A stretch of 32,085 nucleotides of DNA from NCBI GenBank assembly GCA_910588105.1, contig CAJUQD010000031.1:1-32085 (forward strand), written 5' to 3'. Under the pieces are notes generated by a model, which was not told the DNA's origin, searched no databases, and saw only the letters and a program-made list of their open reading frames with translations. The DNA comes from an uncultured Oscillospiraceae bacterium (GTDB taxonomy: Bacteria; Bacillota; Clostridia; Oscillospirales; Oscillospiraceae). The position numbers and the translations under genes are program-made. Each line of letters begins with the position of its first letter. Within the stretch, counting starts at the first letter, position 1. Positions 1 to 8,150 of the stretch are shown here, in pieces.

Positions 1-2
1 AG

Positions 3-455
3 GAGGCGGTGGAGGAGTACGGCGGCAACCTGCTGTTCGTCTCCCACGACCGCTACTTCATCGAGAAGTTCGCCACACGGGTGTGGATGCTGGAAAACGG
101 CCAGATCACCGACTTCCACGGCGCCTACAGCGAATTCCGCGCCTTCCGGGAGCGGCAGGAGCAGCTGAAAAACGCCAAGCCCGTTGCTGTCGAACCGGAG
201 AAACCCAGAGAGGACAAGCCCCGCCGAGCGGGCGGCACGAAAGAACTGGAAAAGCAGGTCCGGGCCGCCGAGCGGGCGGTGGAAAAGGCTGAGGTACGGC
301 TGGACGAGCTCAGCCAGGAGGCCGAGGAGGCCGCATCCGACTACCTGAAGCTCCAGGAGGTGTACAAGGAGCGGGAGGAGCTGGAGGACGAGCTGGCCCG
401 CCTGTACGCCCAGTGGGAGCGGCTGGCGGCGGAGCTGGAAGAGGCAAAGGGGTAA
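3..455 (+). CDS. ABC-F family ATPase, C-terminal part (5' end outside window)
   Basis: Partial gene, open at the left edge in the frame beginning at base 3. The visible 151 residues hold the end of the second nucleotide-binding domain (H-loop context LLFVSHDRYFI) and then a charged Lys/Glu-rich helical tail from about residue 75 to the end, which reads as a coiled coil. This layout is the C-terminal extension of Uup/YdiF-type ABC-F proteins, soluble ATPases that act on ribosomes or nucleic acid rather than in membranes. A DUF218 gene follows after 9 bases, so the two are probably co-transcribed. The Walker motifs lie outside the window, so the exact ABC-F subgroup cannot be set. It is different from the second ABC-F gene at 22773, which has no such tail. 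Confidence 0.9.
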   Translation, partial: EAVEEYGGNLLFVSHDRYFIEKFATRVWMLENGQITDFHGAYSEFRAFRERQEQLKNAKPVAVEPEKPREDKPRRAGGTKELEKQVRAAERAVEKAEVRLDELSQEAEEAASDYLKLQEVYKEREELEDELARLYAQWERLAAELEEAKG

Positions 456-464
456 CACAGGGAC

Positions 465-1130
465 ATGGACTACAAAAGCTATCGGGGGGACAGCCCTCGG
501 CGGAAAAAGAGGCATTGGCTGGCAGCGGCGCTGCTTCTGCTGGGCCTGGGCCTGGCGCTGTTTGGGGCGCTGGAGCTCGTCATCGCCGTCCACAGCCGGG
601 ACCGGGTGGCGGAGAACCCCCCGCCCAAGGTCATGGTGGTCTTCGGCTGCCAGATGCGCCGGGATGGGCCCTCCGTTTTGCTCCGGGACAGGCTGGACGC
701 CGCTCTGGCTTACTGGGAGGCGCACCCGGATATCAAAATCGTCGTCACCGGCGGCAAGGGGGACGACGAGCATGTGTCCGAGGCCCAGGGGATGTACGAC
801 TACCTCACCGCCCATGGGGTGGACGGGGCGAATATCTATATGGAGGACAAGTCCCGGAACACCTGGCAGAATATCAACAACACCTTTGCCCTCATGGAGC
901 GGGAGGGGTGGGAGCTCACCGATGATGTGCTGCTGGTGTCCAGCGGCTTTCATCTGGCGCGGATTGAGCTGCTCTGGAACCGGGCCCGCGTCCAGGCGCT
1001 GCGGGGTGAGACGTACGGCGGCCAGTACATTTCCACGCTGGCCGCCCCGGTGAGCCACGCGCCCTCGGCGGTGCAGATGTTCTTCCGAGAGCCGCTGGCG
1101 CTGGTGAAATCTTTTTTGTTCGACCGATAA
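465..1130 (+). CDS. YdcF/SanA-like DUF218 membrane-anchored protein
   Basis: A 221-residue protein with a basic N-terminus (residues 1-17), one transmembrane segment (about 18-42) and an extracytoplasmic DUF218 domain. Family motifs seen are VVFGCQMRRDGPS near residue 59, VVTGGKG near 92, SRNTWQNINNT near 127 and LLVSSGFHLAR near 153. DUF218 proteins (YdcF, SanA, ElyC) are linked to cell-envelope integrity; the biochemical activity is not settled. It starts 9 bases after the ABC-F gene and ends 13 bases before prfA, so it sits inside a housekeeping operon. Family assignment is good; the role is inferred only. Confidence 0.85.
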   Translation: MDYKSYRGDSPRRKKRHWLAAALLLLGLGLALFGALELVIAVHSRDRVAENPPPKVMVVFGCQMRRDGPSVLLRDRLDAALAYWEAHPDIKIVVTGGKGDDEHVSEAQGMYDYLTAHGVDGANIYMEDKSRNTWQNINNTFALMEREGWELTDDVLLVSSGFHLARIELLWNRARVQALRGETYGGQYISTLAAPVSHAPSAVQMFFREPLALVKSFLFDR

Positions 1131-1143
1131 ATAAGGTGATGAA

Positions 1144-2202
1144 ATGCAGGATAACCTGAAAAACATAGAGCTGCGCTACCAGGAGCTGGAGGCTCGCCTG
1201 GCCGCCAACGAGACCTATTCCGACCCGGAGCTGGTTTCCAGGCTCAACCGGGAGCAGAAGGAGCTGGAGCCGCTGGTCAGCGCCTACCGGGCGCTGTGCA
1301 AGGCCCGGAGCGACCTGGCCGGGGCGGAGGAACTCTTGTCTGATCCGGAGATGAGAGAACTGGCCCAGGCTGAGCTGGCCCAGGCCAAAGGGGATGTTGA
1401 GCGGTTGGAGCGTGAAATCAAGGTGCTTCTCCTTCCCCGGGACCCCAACGACGGCAAAAACGTCATCATGGAGATCCGCGCCGGGGTGGGGGGGGAGGAA
1501 TCCGCCCTGTTTGCCCACTCCCTCACCCGAATGTACACCATGTACGCGGAAAAGCGGGGCTGGCGGGTGGAGATCAATTCCGTCAGCGAGACGGAGCTGG
1601 GCGGCGTGAAGGAGATCTCCTTCACCGTGGAGGGGGACGGGGCCTGGTCGCGCCTCAAATTTGAAAGCGGCGTCCACCGGGTCCAGCGGGTGCCGGAGAC
1701 GGAATCCGGCGGGCGCGTCCACACGTCCACCGCCACCGTGGCTGTGCTGCCCGAGATGGAGACGGTGGACGTGGAGATCAACCCCGCCGATGTGGAGATG
1801 CAGGTATTCCGCTCCTCCGGGGCGGGGGGCCAGCACATCAACAAGACCTCCTCCGCCGTGCGCCTCATCCACCGGCCCACAGGGACAGTGGTGGAGTGCC
1901 AGCAGGAGCGATCCCAGTTCCAGAACCGGGAGAAGGCCATGCGCCTGCTGGCCTCCATCCTCTACGACCGGGAGCAGGAGCGCATAGAATCGGAGTACGG
2001 CGAGAACCGCCGCAGCCAGGTGGGCAGCGGGATGCGCAACGAGCGCATCCGCACCTACAACTTCCCCCAGGGGAGGCTCACTGACCACCGGATAGGGCTG
2101 ACGCTGTACAAGCTGGACGCGGTGATGGACGGCGATTTGGACGATATCATCGACGCGCTGACCACCGCCAGACAGGCGGAACAATTAGCGGAGAGAAGCT
2201 GA
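1144..2202 (+). CDS. prfA: peptide chain release factor 1
   Basis: RF1 reads UAA and UAG stop codons in the ribosomal A site and triggers hydrolysis of peptidyl-tRNA. The 352-residue length is typical. The GGQ catalytic motif is at residues 228-230 (SSGAGGQHINKTSS). The stop-codon recognition tripeptide is PET at 184-186, in the context RVPETESGGRVHTST, which fits the RF1 PxT pattern and excludes RF2 (SPF). The N-terminal helical domain fills roughly the first 100 residues. The start is preceded by AATAAGGTGATGAA. It is followed after only 4 bases by the HAD gene. In many Firmicutes prfA lies next to prmC and a Sua5/YrdC gene; here prmC is absent but the YrdC gene is close by. Confidence 0.98.
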   Translation: MQDNLKNIELRYQELEARLAANETYSDPELVSRLNREQKELEPLVSAYRALCKARSDLAGAEELLSDPEMRELAQAELAQAKGDVERLEREIKVLLLPRDPNDGKNVIMEIRAGVGGEESALFAHSLTRMYTMYAEKRGWRVEINSVSETELGGVKEISFTVEGDGAWSRLKFESGVHRVQRVPETESGGRVHTSTATVAVLPEMETVDVEINPADVEMQVFRSSGAGGQHINKTSSAVRLIHRPTGTVVECQQERSQFQNREKAMRLLASILYDREQERIESEYGENRRSQVGSGMRNERIRTYNFPQGRLTDHRIGLTLYKLDAVMDGDLDDIIDALTTARQAEQLAERS

Positions 2203-2206
2203 GGCC

Positions 2207-3436
2207 ATGTATACGCATATCATTTTTGACCTGGACGGCACCCTGCTGAACACCATCGACGACCTGGCGGACGCGGGCAACCACGTCTGCGCCGCCCACG
2301 GCTGGCCCGTCCACACGGTGGACGCCTACAAGCGCATGGTGGGAAACGGCATCCCCAACCTGGTGTCACGCTTTACCCCGGACGGGCTGGGGGAGGACGA
2401 GCTGGCCGGGGCGCTGGCGGAGTTTTCCGCCTACTACAACGACCACAAGGCGGACAAAACCGCCCCCTACCCCGGCATTCCGGAGCTGCTGGCCGCGCTG
2501 AAGGGCGCGGGAATCCACATGGCGGTGCTGTCCAACAAGGCCCATGCCCTGGCGGGGCCGGTGGTGGAGCACTATTTCCCCGGCGTATTTGAGTACGTGC
2601 AGGGCGCGCTTCCCGACGCGCCTTTGAAACCAGACCCCACCCTGCTCCACGCCATGATGAAGGAAATCGGAGCAAAACCCGAAACCACCCTGTTTGTAGG
2701 CGACAGCGACGTGGATGTACACACGGGCAAAAACGGCGGGTTGACGGTGGTGGGCGTGCTGTGGGGCTTCCGGGACAGGCCGGAGCTGGAGGGCGCCGGG
2801 GCGGACTATGTCATTGAACGCCCGGGGCAGCTTCTGAACTCCGGTCCCGATCAGAATGCACAGGCCCGGCGAAGGGCGGTGGGCGGTGAGGATGTGGCAG
2901 AAACCGGCAGCGTGATCCGCTGCGTCCTATGCTGGCTGGCCACAGCGTTTTTTGCTCTTTTGGAGCTGGCCGACCTCTGGTGGCTTTTCAAGCTCCTGCC
3001 GGACGTTCTCCGGTACGGCTATGACTGGGAGGCAGGCTATAATCTGCATCTGGCGGAGGATTTTGAAATCGCCGGGGCGCTGGCATCCTTTCTCGGCGTT
3101 CCCCTCCTGCTCCTGCTGCCGCTGTCCATCCTTCTCGCCAGGAAGCTACCCAAACGCAGCCGTCTCACCGTTGGCTGTACAGTCTGCTGGCCGGTCGCGG
3201 TGGTCCTCGCATTCTTCGAGTACCTCTTCTGCTCCTATCTCGTTCAGCACCTGCCGGACGTGCTCGACCCTGACTATGACGGCGTCTATTATCTGGTCGA
3301 AAACTGCCGAGAAATCGCCGTACAGGCGGTTTTGACCGGGATCACGCTCCTGGTCATGTTGGCGCTGGCCGTCTATTGCACCATCAAGCTCGGAAAGCGG
3401 GGAACACAGCGTGAACACTCTATATCTGACAAGTGA
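2207..3436 (+). CDS. HAD-superfamily phosphatase (phosphoglycolate phosphatase-like) fused to a membrane domain
   Basis: Residues 1-215 form a complete HAD hydrolase of the Gph type: nucleophile motif FDLDGT (D8, D10), motif II LSNKA, lysine in LKPDP, and acidic motif VGDSDVD. Such enzymes remove phosphate from small metabolites such as 2-phosphoglycolate. The HAD part should end near VIERPGQLLN, but the frame continues through a polar linker (about 216-235) into a domain with four hydrophobic segments (about 237-262, 286-308, 320-345, 370-392). I know no standard family with this arrangement. A separate membrane gene could start at in-frame GTG codons 2894 or 2912, but neither has a good ribosome-binding site. 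The gene end overlaps the next start by 26 bases. Confidence 0.8.
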   Translation: MYTHIIFDLDGTLLNTIDDLADAGNHVCAAHGWPVHTVDAYKRMVGNGIPNLVSRFTPDGLGEDELAGALAEFSAYYNDHKADKTAPYPGIPELLAALKGAGIHMAVLSNKAHALAGPVVEHYFPGVFEYVQGALPDAPLKPDPTLLHAMMKEIGAKPETTLFVGDSDVDVHTGKNGGLTVVGVLWGFRDRPELEGAGADYVIERPGQLLNSGPDQNAQARRRAVGGEDVAETGSVIRCVLCWLATAFFALLELADLWWLFKLLPDVLRYGYDWEAGYNLHLAEDFEIAGALASFLGVPLLLLLPLSILLARKLPKRSRLTVGCTVCWPVAVVLAFFEYLFCSYLVQHLPDVLDPDYDGVYYLVENCREIAVQAVLTGITLLVMLALAVYCTIKLGKRGTQREHSISDK

Positions 3437-4040
3437 TGACGTCCAACAGGCGGCATCTCTGCTCCGGCAGGGCAAGTTGGTGGCCCTCCCCACCGAGACG
3501 GTATACGGCCTTGCCGCCGACGCGACGCAGAAGGGGGCGGTGCGGGCCGTCTACGACGCCAAGGGCCGCCCGGAGCAAAAGCCCCTGAACGTGCTGGTGG
3601 ACGGTATGGGCATGGTGGAGACCGTCTGCCGGGATATACCAGGGGACGCCTACCGGCTGGCGGAGGCGTTTTGGCCGGGACCGCTGACCATGATCCTGTG
3701 GGGGAACAGCGCCCTGCCCTCCATCGTCCCCGCCGGGGGCGGGACCCAGGGGGTGCGCTGCCCCGACCACCCGGATACGCTGGCGGTCATCAAAGCGCTG
3801 GACAGGCCGCTGGCCTGTCCCTCCGCCAACCTGTCCGGGCAGCCCAGCCCCAAGTCGGCGAATGACGTGCTGGCCCAGCTTGGCGGGAACATTGACGCAG
3901 TGCTGGACGGTGGGCCCTGCTCAGTGGGCGTGGAATCCACCATCCTGGATTTGACCGCCACGCCCTACCGCATTCTGCGCCAGGGCGGGCTGGGCCGGGA
4001 AAAAATTGAGGCTGTGCTGGGACAGGGGGCGCTTTCATGA
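3411..4040 (+). CDS. tsaC: L-threonylcarbamoyladenylate synthase (YrdC/Sua5 type)
   Basis: Makes threonylcarbamoyl-AMP from threonine, bicarbonate and ATP for the t6A37 modification of ANN-decoding tRNAs. The 209 residues cover one YrdC domain: LVALPTETVYGLAADA near residue 23, the RNA/nucleotide-binding KGRPEQKPLNVLV segment near 51, the SANLSGQPSP motif near 139, and VESTILDLT near 174. Many Firmicute Sua5 proteins are about 340 residues with a second domain, which is absent here, so this is the short TsaC-like form. It uses a GTG start inside the previous gene, with GGAAAGCGGGGAA upstream, and overlaps coaE by ATGA (4037-4040), so translation is probably coupled. Confidence 0.93.
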   Translation: MNTLYLTSDDVQQAASLLRQGKLVALPTETVYGLAADATQKGAVRAVYDAKGRPEQKPLNVLVDGMGMVETVCRDIPGDAYRLAEAFWPGPLTMILWGNSALPSIVPAGGGTQGVRCPDHPDTLAVIKALDRPLACPSANLSGQPSPKSANDVLAQLGGNIDAVLDGGPCSVGVESTILDLTATPYRILRQGGLGREKIEAVLGQGALS

Positions 4041-4642
4041 CGGTGATCGGCATCACCGGCCCCACCGGGGCGGGCAAAACCACCGTTTTGAACGTCCTCC
4101 GGGACATGGGCGGGGCGGTGGCGGACTGCGACGCGGTGTATCACCAGCTGCTTCTCACCAACGCCCCCATGCGGGATGAGCTGCGCGCCCGCTTCGGCGG
4201 GTCGATTTTTGATGGGCATGGGGACTTGCGCCGGAGGGAACTTGGTGCTATTGTATTTGGGGACGCCCAGGCGCTGGGCGACCTCAACGCCATCACCCAC
4301 CGGCACATCATCGCCGAGCTGAAAATGCTCATTGCCCAGGCTGGAGCCCAGGGCCGCCCCGCCATCGCCCTGGACGCCATTGCCCTCATGGAGAGCGGCG
4401 CGGGGGCGCTGTGCCATGTGACGGTGGCCGTCACCGCCCCCGAGGATATCCGCGTGGGGCGCATCATGGCCCGGGAGGGCATTTCGGAGGAGTACGCCCG
4501 CGCGCGGGTGCGGGCCCAGAAGCCGGACTCCTGGTTTGAGGAGCGCTGCACCTATACCCTGCGCAACAGCGGGGACCTGGCCGGGTTTGAAGCACGGTCC
4601 CGATCCCTGTTGAGACATATTATTTATAAGGAGGACATCTGA
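4037..4642 (+). CDS. coaE: dephospho-CoA kinase
   Basis: Phosphorylates the 3'-OH of the ribose of dephospho-CoA with ATP, the last step of coenzyme A synthesis. The 201-residue length is normal. The P-loop GPTGAGKTT is at residues 8-16, followed by the family motifs DCDAVYHQLL near 33, the ITHRHI segment near 88 and the LDAIALMESG strand/loop near 112. The lid and C-terminal helix include R-x-R rich segments (EEYARARVRAQ). The start overlaps the previous gene by four bases (ATGA). The next gene follows after one base with its own strong site TAAGGAGGACAT. Confidence 0.95.
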   Translation: MTVIGITGPTGAGKTTVLNVLRDMGGAVADCDAVYHQLLLTNAPMRDELRARFGGSIFDGHGDLRRRELGAIVFGDAQALGDLNAITHRHIIAELKMLIAQAGAQGRPAIALDAIALMESGAGALCHVTVAVTAPEDIRVGRIMAREGISEEYARARVRAQKPDSWFEERCTYTLRNSGDLAGFEARSRSLLRHIIYKEDI

Positions 4643-4643
4643 C

Positions 4644-6047
4644 ATGGAAGAGAAAACGCCGGGCCAGCAGCTGCGGGAGGCGCTGCTGAACGAGAGGAAA
4701 AACGGTTGGGACGTGGTGGACGAGGCCACCCAGCGCTCCATCTCCGACTACTGCGAGGGCTACAAAACCTTCCTGGACAAGGGCAAGACGGAGCGGGACT
4801 GCGTGGACTATACGGTGGAGCTGGCCCAGGCCGCCGGCTTTGTCCCCTTCGAGCGGGGCATGGAGCTCCAGCCCGGCGCCAAGGTATACCGGGTGAACCG
4901 GGGCCGCGGCGTCAACCTGGCCGTCGTCGGCTCCGCGCCGCTGGATCAGGGCGTGTCCATCACCGCCTCCCACATCGACAGCCCCCGGCTGGATCTGAAG
5001 CCTGCCCCCCTCTATGAGGACAGCGAGCTGGCCTTCTTCAAGACCCACTACTACGGCGGTATCCGCAAATACCAGTGGGTGACCATCCCCCTGGAGCTGC
5101 GGGGGGTGGTGTGCATGAAGGACGGCTCCATTGTCCGCGTGGCGGTGGGTTCCCACCCCGGCGACCCGCTGTTCACCATCGATGACCTGCTTCCCCACCT
5201 GGGTTCAGACCAAGCTAAAAAGCCCCTGGGCGAGGCCATCCCCGCCGAGAGCCTGAACATTCTGGTGGGCAGCCGCCCCCTCAAGGGCGACGACGGCAAG
5301 GACCGGGTGAAGCTGGCGGTGATGAAGCTGCTCTACGACCACTATGGCATCCGGGAGGGGGACTTTATCTCCGCCGAGATCGAGGCCGTCCCCGCCTTCA
5401 ACGCGGTGGACATCGGCTTCGACCGCTCCCTCATCGGGGCCTACGGCCACGACGACCGGGTGTGCGGCTACGCGGGGCTGAAGGCCCTGCTGGACCTGGA
5501 GGGCGTGCCCGTGCGCACCGCAGTGTGCGTGCTGGCGGACAAGGAGGAGATCGGCTCCGAGGGCGTGAGCGGGATGCAGTCCGCCTTCTTCGAGACCTTT
5601 TTGGGCGATCTGTGCGCCAGCCAGAAGGTGCCCCTGCGGGTGTGCCTGGAGAAATCCTTCTGCCTGTCCACCGATGTCACCGCCGCCTTTGACCCCAACT
5701 TTGCCGAGGTGTATGAGAAGAACAACTCCGCCCGGGTGAACTACGGCGTGGGCCTGTGCAAGTACACCGGCTCCCGGGGCAAGGGGGGCGCCTCCGACGC
5801 CGGGGCCGAGGTGGTGGCCTATGTCCGCCGCCTGCTGGACGACAAGGGCATTTTGTGGCAGATGGCCGAGCTGGGCAAGGCCGACCAGGGCGGCGGCGGC
5901 ACCGTGGCCTGCTACATGGCCAACCGCAACATCGACACCCTGGACGCGGGCGTACCTGTACTGAGTATGCACTCCCCCTTTGAGACCGTGTCCAAGCTGG
6001 ACTGCTATATGACCTACGCTGCCTGCAAGGCGGTGTACCAAGGCTGA
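4644..6047 (+). CDS. M18 family aminopeptidase
   Basis: Cytosolic zinc aminopeptidase releasing N-terminal residues from peptides. All expected metal and catalytic motifs of the M18 family are visible in the 467-residue protein: ASHIDSPRLDLK near residue 110, GAYGHDDRVCGYAGL near 262, ADKEEIGSEG near 296, the LSTDVTAAFDPN motif near 344, and the last ligand in SMHSPFETVSKLD near 440. The ribosome-binding site is TAAGGAGGACAT directly before the ATG. It is the last large gene of the coaE run, and a GNAT gene starts 3 bases after its stop. Vacuolar and archaeal M18 relatives form large tetrahedral assemblies; whether this one does cannot be read from sequence. Confidence 0.95.
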   Translation: MEEKTPGQQLREALLNERKNGWDVVDEATQRSISDYCEGYKTFLDKGKTERDCVDYTVELAQAAGFVPFERGMELQPGAKVYRVNRGRGVNLAVVGSAPLDQGVSITASHIDSPRLDLKPAPLYEDSELAFFKTHYYGGIRKYQWVTIPLELRGVVCMKDGSIVRVAVGSHPGDPLFTIDDLLPHLGSDQAKKPLGEAIPAESLNILVGSRPLKGDDGKDRVKLAVMKLLYDHYGIREGDFISAEIEAVPAFNAVDIGFDRSLIGAYGHDDRVCGYAGLKALLDLEGVPVRTAVCVLADKEEIGSEGVSGMQSAFFETFLGDLCASQKVPLRVCLEKSFCLSTDVTAAFDPNFAEVYEKNNSARVNYGVGLCKYTGSRGKGGASDAGAEVVAYVRRLLDDKGILWQMAELGKADQGGGGTVACYMANRNIDTLDAGVPVLSMHSPFETVSKLDCYMTYAACKAVYQG

Positions 6048-6050
6048 GCA

Positions 6051-6497
6051 GTGGTCCGCCTGGAACCCATCGGTCCAGACAACTGGCGGCATAAGCTGGC
6101 CGTCCGGGAGGATCAGCAGCGGTTCGTGGGCAGCTCCACCGGCATTCTGGCCCGGGCTTACGCTTACCGGGAGCGCAGGGCCCAGGCAAGGCTGATTTTG
6201 GACGGCGATACCCCGGTGGGCATGCTGCTTTACTACGACTGGCCCGAGGACCGGGAGTACGTGTTCAGCCATCTGCTCATCGACCGGCGGTATCAGCGCA
6301 GGGGCTTCGGCGAGGCCGCCGCCCGGCTGGCCCTGGACGAGATGCGGGCGGACGGCCGCTATTCCCAGGCCAGCCTGTGCTATGTGGAGGGTGACGAGCC
6401 CGCCCGGCTGCTGTATGAAAAGCTGGGCTTCCGCCACACCGGCGAGGTGGACGAGGTGGACAGCGGCGAGATCCTCATGGTCCTGGATCCGCTGTAA
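6051..6497 (+). CDS. GNAT family N-acetyltransferase
   Basis: A 148-residue single-domain GNAT enzyme that would move an acetyl group from acetyl-CoA to an amine; the substrate cannot be told. Motif A (acetyl-CoA pyrophosphate binding) is the stretch IDRRYQRRGFGEAAARLAL at about residues 83-101, and motif B contains LLYEKLGFRHTGEVDE at about 121-136. The start is GTG three bases after the M18 stop, with AAGGCTGAG inside the previous gene as a weak ribosome-binding site, so translation is probably coupled. A strong hairpin (6505-6546) follows the stop and closes the operon. Confidence 0.88.
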   Translation: MVRLEPIGPDNWRHKLAVREDQQRFVGSSTGILARAYAYRERRAQARLILDGDTPVGMLLYYDWPEDREYVFSHLLIDRRYQRRGFGEAAARLALDEMRADGRYSQASLCYVEGDEPARLLYEKLGFRHTGEVDEVDSGEILMVLDPL

Positions 6498-6504
6498 CGG
6501 ATAG

Positions 6505-6546
6505 AAACCCCCTTTTGCGGAAAAGCTACCGCAAAAGGGGGTTTTT
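6505..6546 (+). terminator. Rho-independent terminator that also holds the downstream Shine-Dalgarno
   Basis: A perfect 16-base stem: arm AAACCCCCTTTTGCGG at 6505-6520, eight-base loop, complementary arm at 6529-6544, and a T-run to 6546. It ends the long upstream operon. The right arm holds AAAAGGGGG, and the next gene's ATG starts at 6549, so the only plausible ribosome-binding site of that gene lies inside the stem. Confidence 0.85.
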
Positions 6547-6548
6547 CC

Positions 6549-7277
6549 ATGACTGAGGAGACCAGACCGGCGGAAAACGGCGAAAACGAGGAGCAGGAGC
6601 AGCTCCGCCAGGACATTATAGACCTGGGGACCAGCTCCGTCAAAACAGAGGACGGCGCCATCCACACCCTCACCATCGTGGGTACCATCGAGGGCCACCA
6701 GGAGGAGCGTTCCGGGGCCAAGACCACCAAGTACGAGCACATCCTGCCCTTTCTGGCCAGCCTGGAGGAGAGCGACGAGGCGGACGGGCTGCTCATTCTG
6801 CTCAACACCATGGGGGGCGACATTGAGGCGGGGCTGGCCATCGCGGAGATGATTGCCGGCATGTCAAAGCCCACCGTTTCCCTGGTGCTGGGGGGCGGGC
6901 ACTCCATCGGCGTGCCCCTGGCGGTGGCGGCCAAGGAGTCCTTTATCGTCCCCTCCGGGGCCATGACCATCCATCCGGTGCGGCTCAATGGGCTGGTCAT
7001 CGGCGTGAGCCAGACCTTCCACTACTTTGAGCGCATCCAGGACCGTATCTGTGATTTTGTCATCCGCAACAGCGGGATCAGCCGGAAGGACTTTGAGCAC
7101 CTGATGCTCAACACTGGCGAGATGGCCGCCGACGTGGGCAGCGTCATCTACGGTAAGGAGGCGGTGAAGCTGGGGCTCATCGACCACTTGGGGGGGCTGT
7201 CCGACGCGCTGGCCTGCCTGCACCGAAGGATGCGGGAGGAAAAAGAGCGGCGGGACCGGGACGGGCGGTTATCCTGA
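6549..7277 (+). CDS. TepA-like ClpP-family serine protease
   Basis: A 242-residue ClpP-fold protein of the TepA (YmfB) type, which was first linked to protein export and spore functions in Bacillus. The catalytic triad can be read as Ser119 in LVLGGGHSIGVPLA, His142 in MTIHPVRLNG and Asp212 in GLIDHLGG. The acidic N-terminus (residues 1-25) lacks a signal peptide, so it is cytoplasmic or membrane-peripheral. No Clp ATPase gene is nearby. The ATG lies 2 bases past a terminator-like hairpin whose 3' arm provides GGGGG as Shine-Dalgarno; no other start with a site is visible. A hairpin without a T-run overlaps the stop codon (7264-7290). Confidence 0.9.
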   Translation: MTEETRPAENGENEEQEQLRQDIIDLGTSSVKTEDGAIHTLTIVGTIEGHQEERSGAKTTKYEHILPFLASLEESDEADGLLILLNTMGGDIEAGLAIAEMIAGMSKPTVSLVLGGGHSIGVPLAVAAKESFIVPSGAMTIHPVRLNGLVIGVSQTFHYFERIQDRICDFVIRNSGISRKDFEHLMLNTGEMAADVGSVIYGKEAVKLGLIDHLGGLSDALACLHRRMREEKERRDRDGRLS

Positions 7278-7290
7278 TGGGATAACCGCC
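7264..7290 (+). other. GC-rich hairpin spanning the tepA-like stop codon
   Basis: Perfect 11-base arms, GGCGGTTATCC (7264-7274) and its complement (7280-7290), with the TGA stop at 7275-7277 in the loop. No T-run follows, so it is more likely an mRNA 3'-end stabiliser or processing structure than a strong terminator. A second, bulged GC hairpin lies at about 7310-7343. Confidence 0.5.
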
Positions 7291-7375
7291 CCATCGGTCG
7301 GGAAAGGCAGGCTGCCCCGGGGCCGGGAAAGCCGGGCCCGGCAGGAGAAAGTCCGTGGAAATCTCTTCGGGCCAT

Positions 7376-7404
7376 TTGACATATGGCACAGGATAGCCTA
7401 TACT
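7376..7404 (+). promoter_or_regulatory. sigma-A promoter of the Crp/Fnr regulator gene
   Basis: TTGACA at 7376-7381 and TATACT at 7399-7404 with a 17-base spacer. It gives a leader of only about 20 bases with AAGGAGG (7416-7422) before the ATG at 7430. Confidence 0.8.
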
Positions 7405-7429
7405 GGCCCTGTGATAAGGAGGCGGCTAT

Positions 7430-8089
7430 ATGGATTTTCAGGGCTATTTTCCCATTTGGGACAAACTGGCGCCCGGCCACCAGGAGATGCTCCTGGACAA
7501 CTTGACAGAGCGGAACATAAAAAAAGGCGCCGTTATCCACAATGGGGATATGGACTGTACCGGGCTGCTGCTGGTGCGCTCCGGCCAGCTCCGGGCCTAT
7601 ATCCTCTCGGCCGAGGGCCGGGAGATTACGGTCTACCGGCTGTTTGACCGGGACCTGTGCCTGTTTTCCGCCTCCTGCATGATGCGCAGCGCGCAGTTTG
7701 ATATCACCATCCAGGCGGAAAAGGACACCCGGCTCTGGGTCATCCCCGCAGAAGTCTACCGGCAGGTGATGGAACAGTCCGCCCCCGCGGCCAACTACAC
7801 CAATGAGGTTATGGCGGCGCGGTTTTCCGAGGTTATGTGGCTGATGGAACAGGTCATGTGGAAGAGCCTGGACAAGCGGGTGGCCGCCTTTCTGCTGGCG
7901 GAGGCCGCCATTGAGGGGACGCTGCTGCTGCGCCTCACCCACGAGTCCATTGCCAACCACCTGGGCACCCACCGGGAGGTGGTGACCAGGATGCTTCGGT
8001 ACTTCCAGAGCGAGGGCATGGTCAGGCTCTCCCGGGGCGCGGTGGAAATTATGGATGAAAAAAAGCTGGCTGCGCTGGGGAATACATAG
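7430..8089 (+). CDS. Crp/Fnr family transcription regulator
   Basis: A 219-residue regulator with an N-terminal cyclic-nucleotide-binding-type beta-roll (about residues 25-130, including LLVRSGQLRAYILSAEGREITVYRLF), a long dimerisation helix (about 130-165) and a C-terminal winged helix (about 165-215: LTHESIANHLGTHREVVTRMLRYFQSEG). The HTH is the standard Crp/Fnr type. There is no N-terminal four-cysteine cluster as in Fnr, so an iron-sulfur sensor is unlikely; the ligand is unknown. It is a single-gene unit with a near-ideal promoter upstream (7376-7404) and a strong terminator downstream (8151-8203). Confidence 0.93.
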   Translation: MDFQGYFPIWDKLAPGHQEMLLDNLTERNIKKGAVIHNGDMDCTGLLLVRSGQLRAYILSAEGREITVYRLFDRDLCLFSASCMMRSAQFDITIQAEKDTRLWVIPAEVYRQVMEQSAPAANYTNEVMAARFSEVMWLMEQVMWKSLDKRVAAFLLAEAAIEGTLLLRLTHESIANHLGTHREVVTRMLRYFQSEGMVRLSRGAVEIMDEKKLAALGNT

Positions 8090-8150
8090 ACAGTTCCCGT
8101 CCCGCTTACCGACGGATAGAGGGCGGGGCTGCCATGCACATCACAGGAAT

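Noticed and set aside
5205..6740. Reverse-strand open frame of 511 codons opposite the M18, GNAT and TepA-like genes
   Set aside because: It covers three supported + genes and a terminator, and its content is the His/Gly/Gln-rich noise typical of antisense frames in GC-rich DNA.
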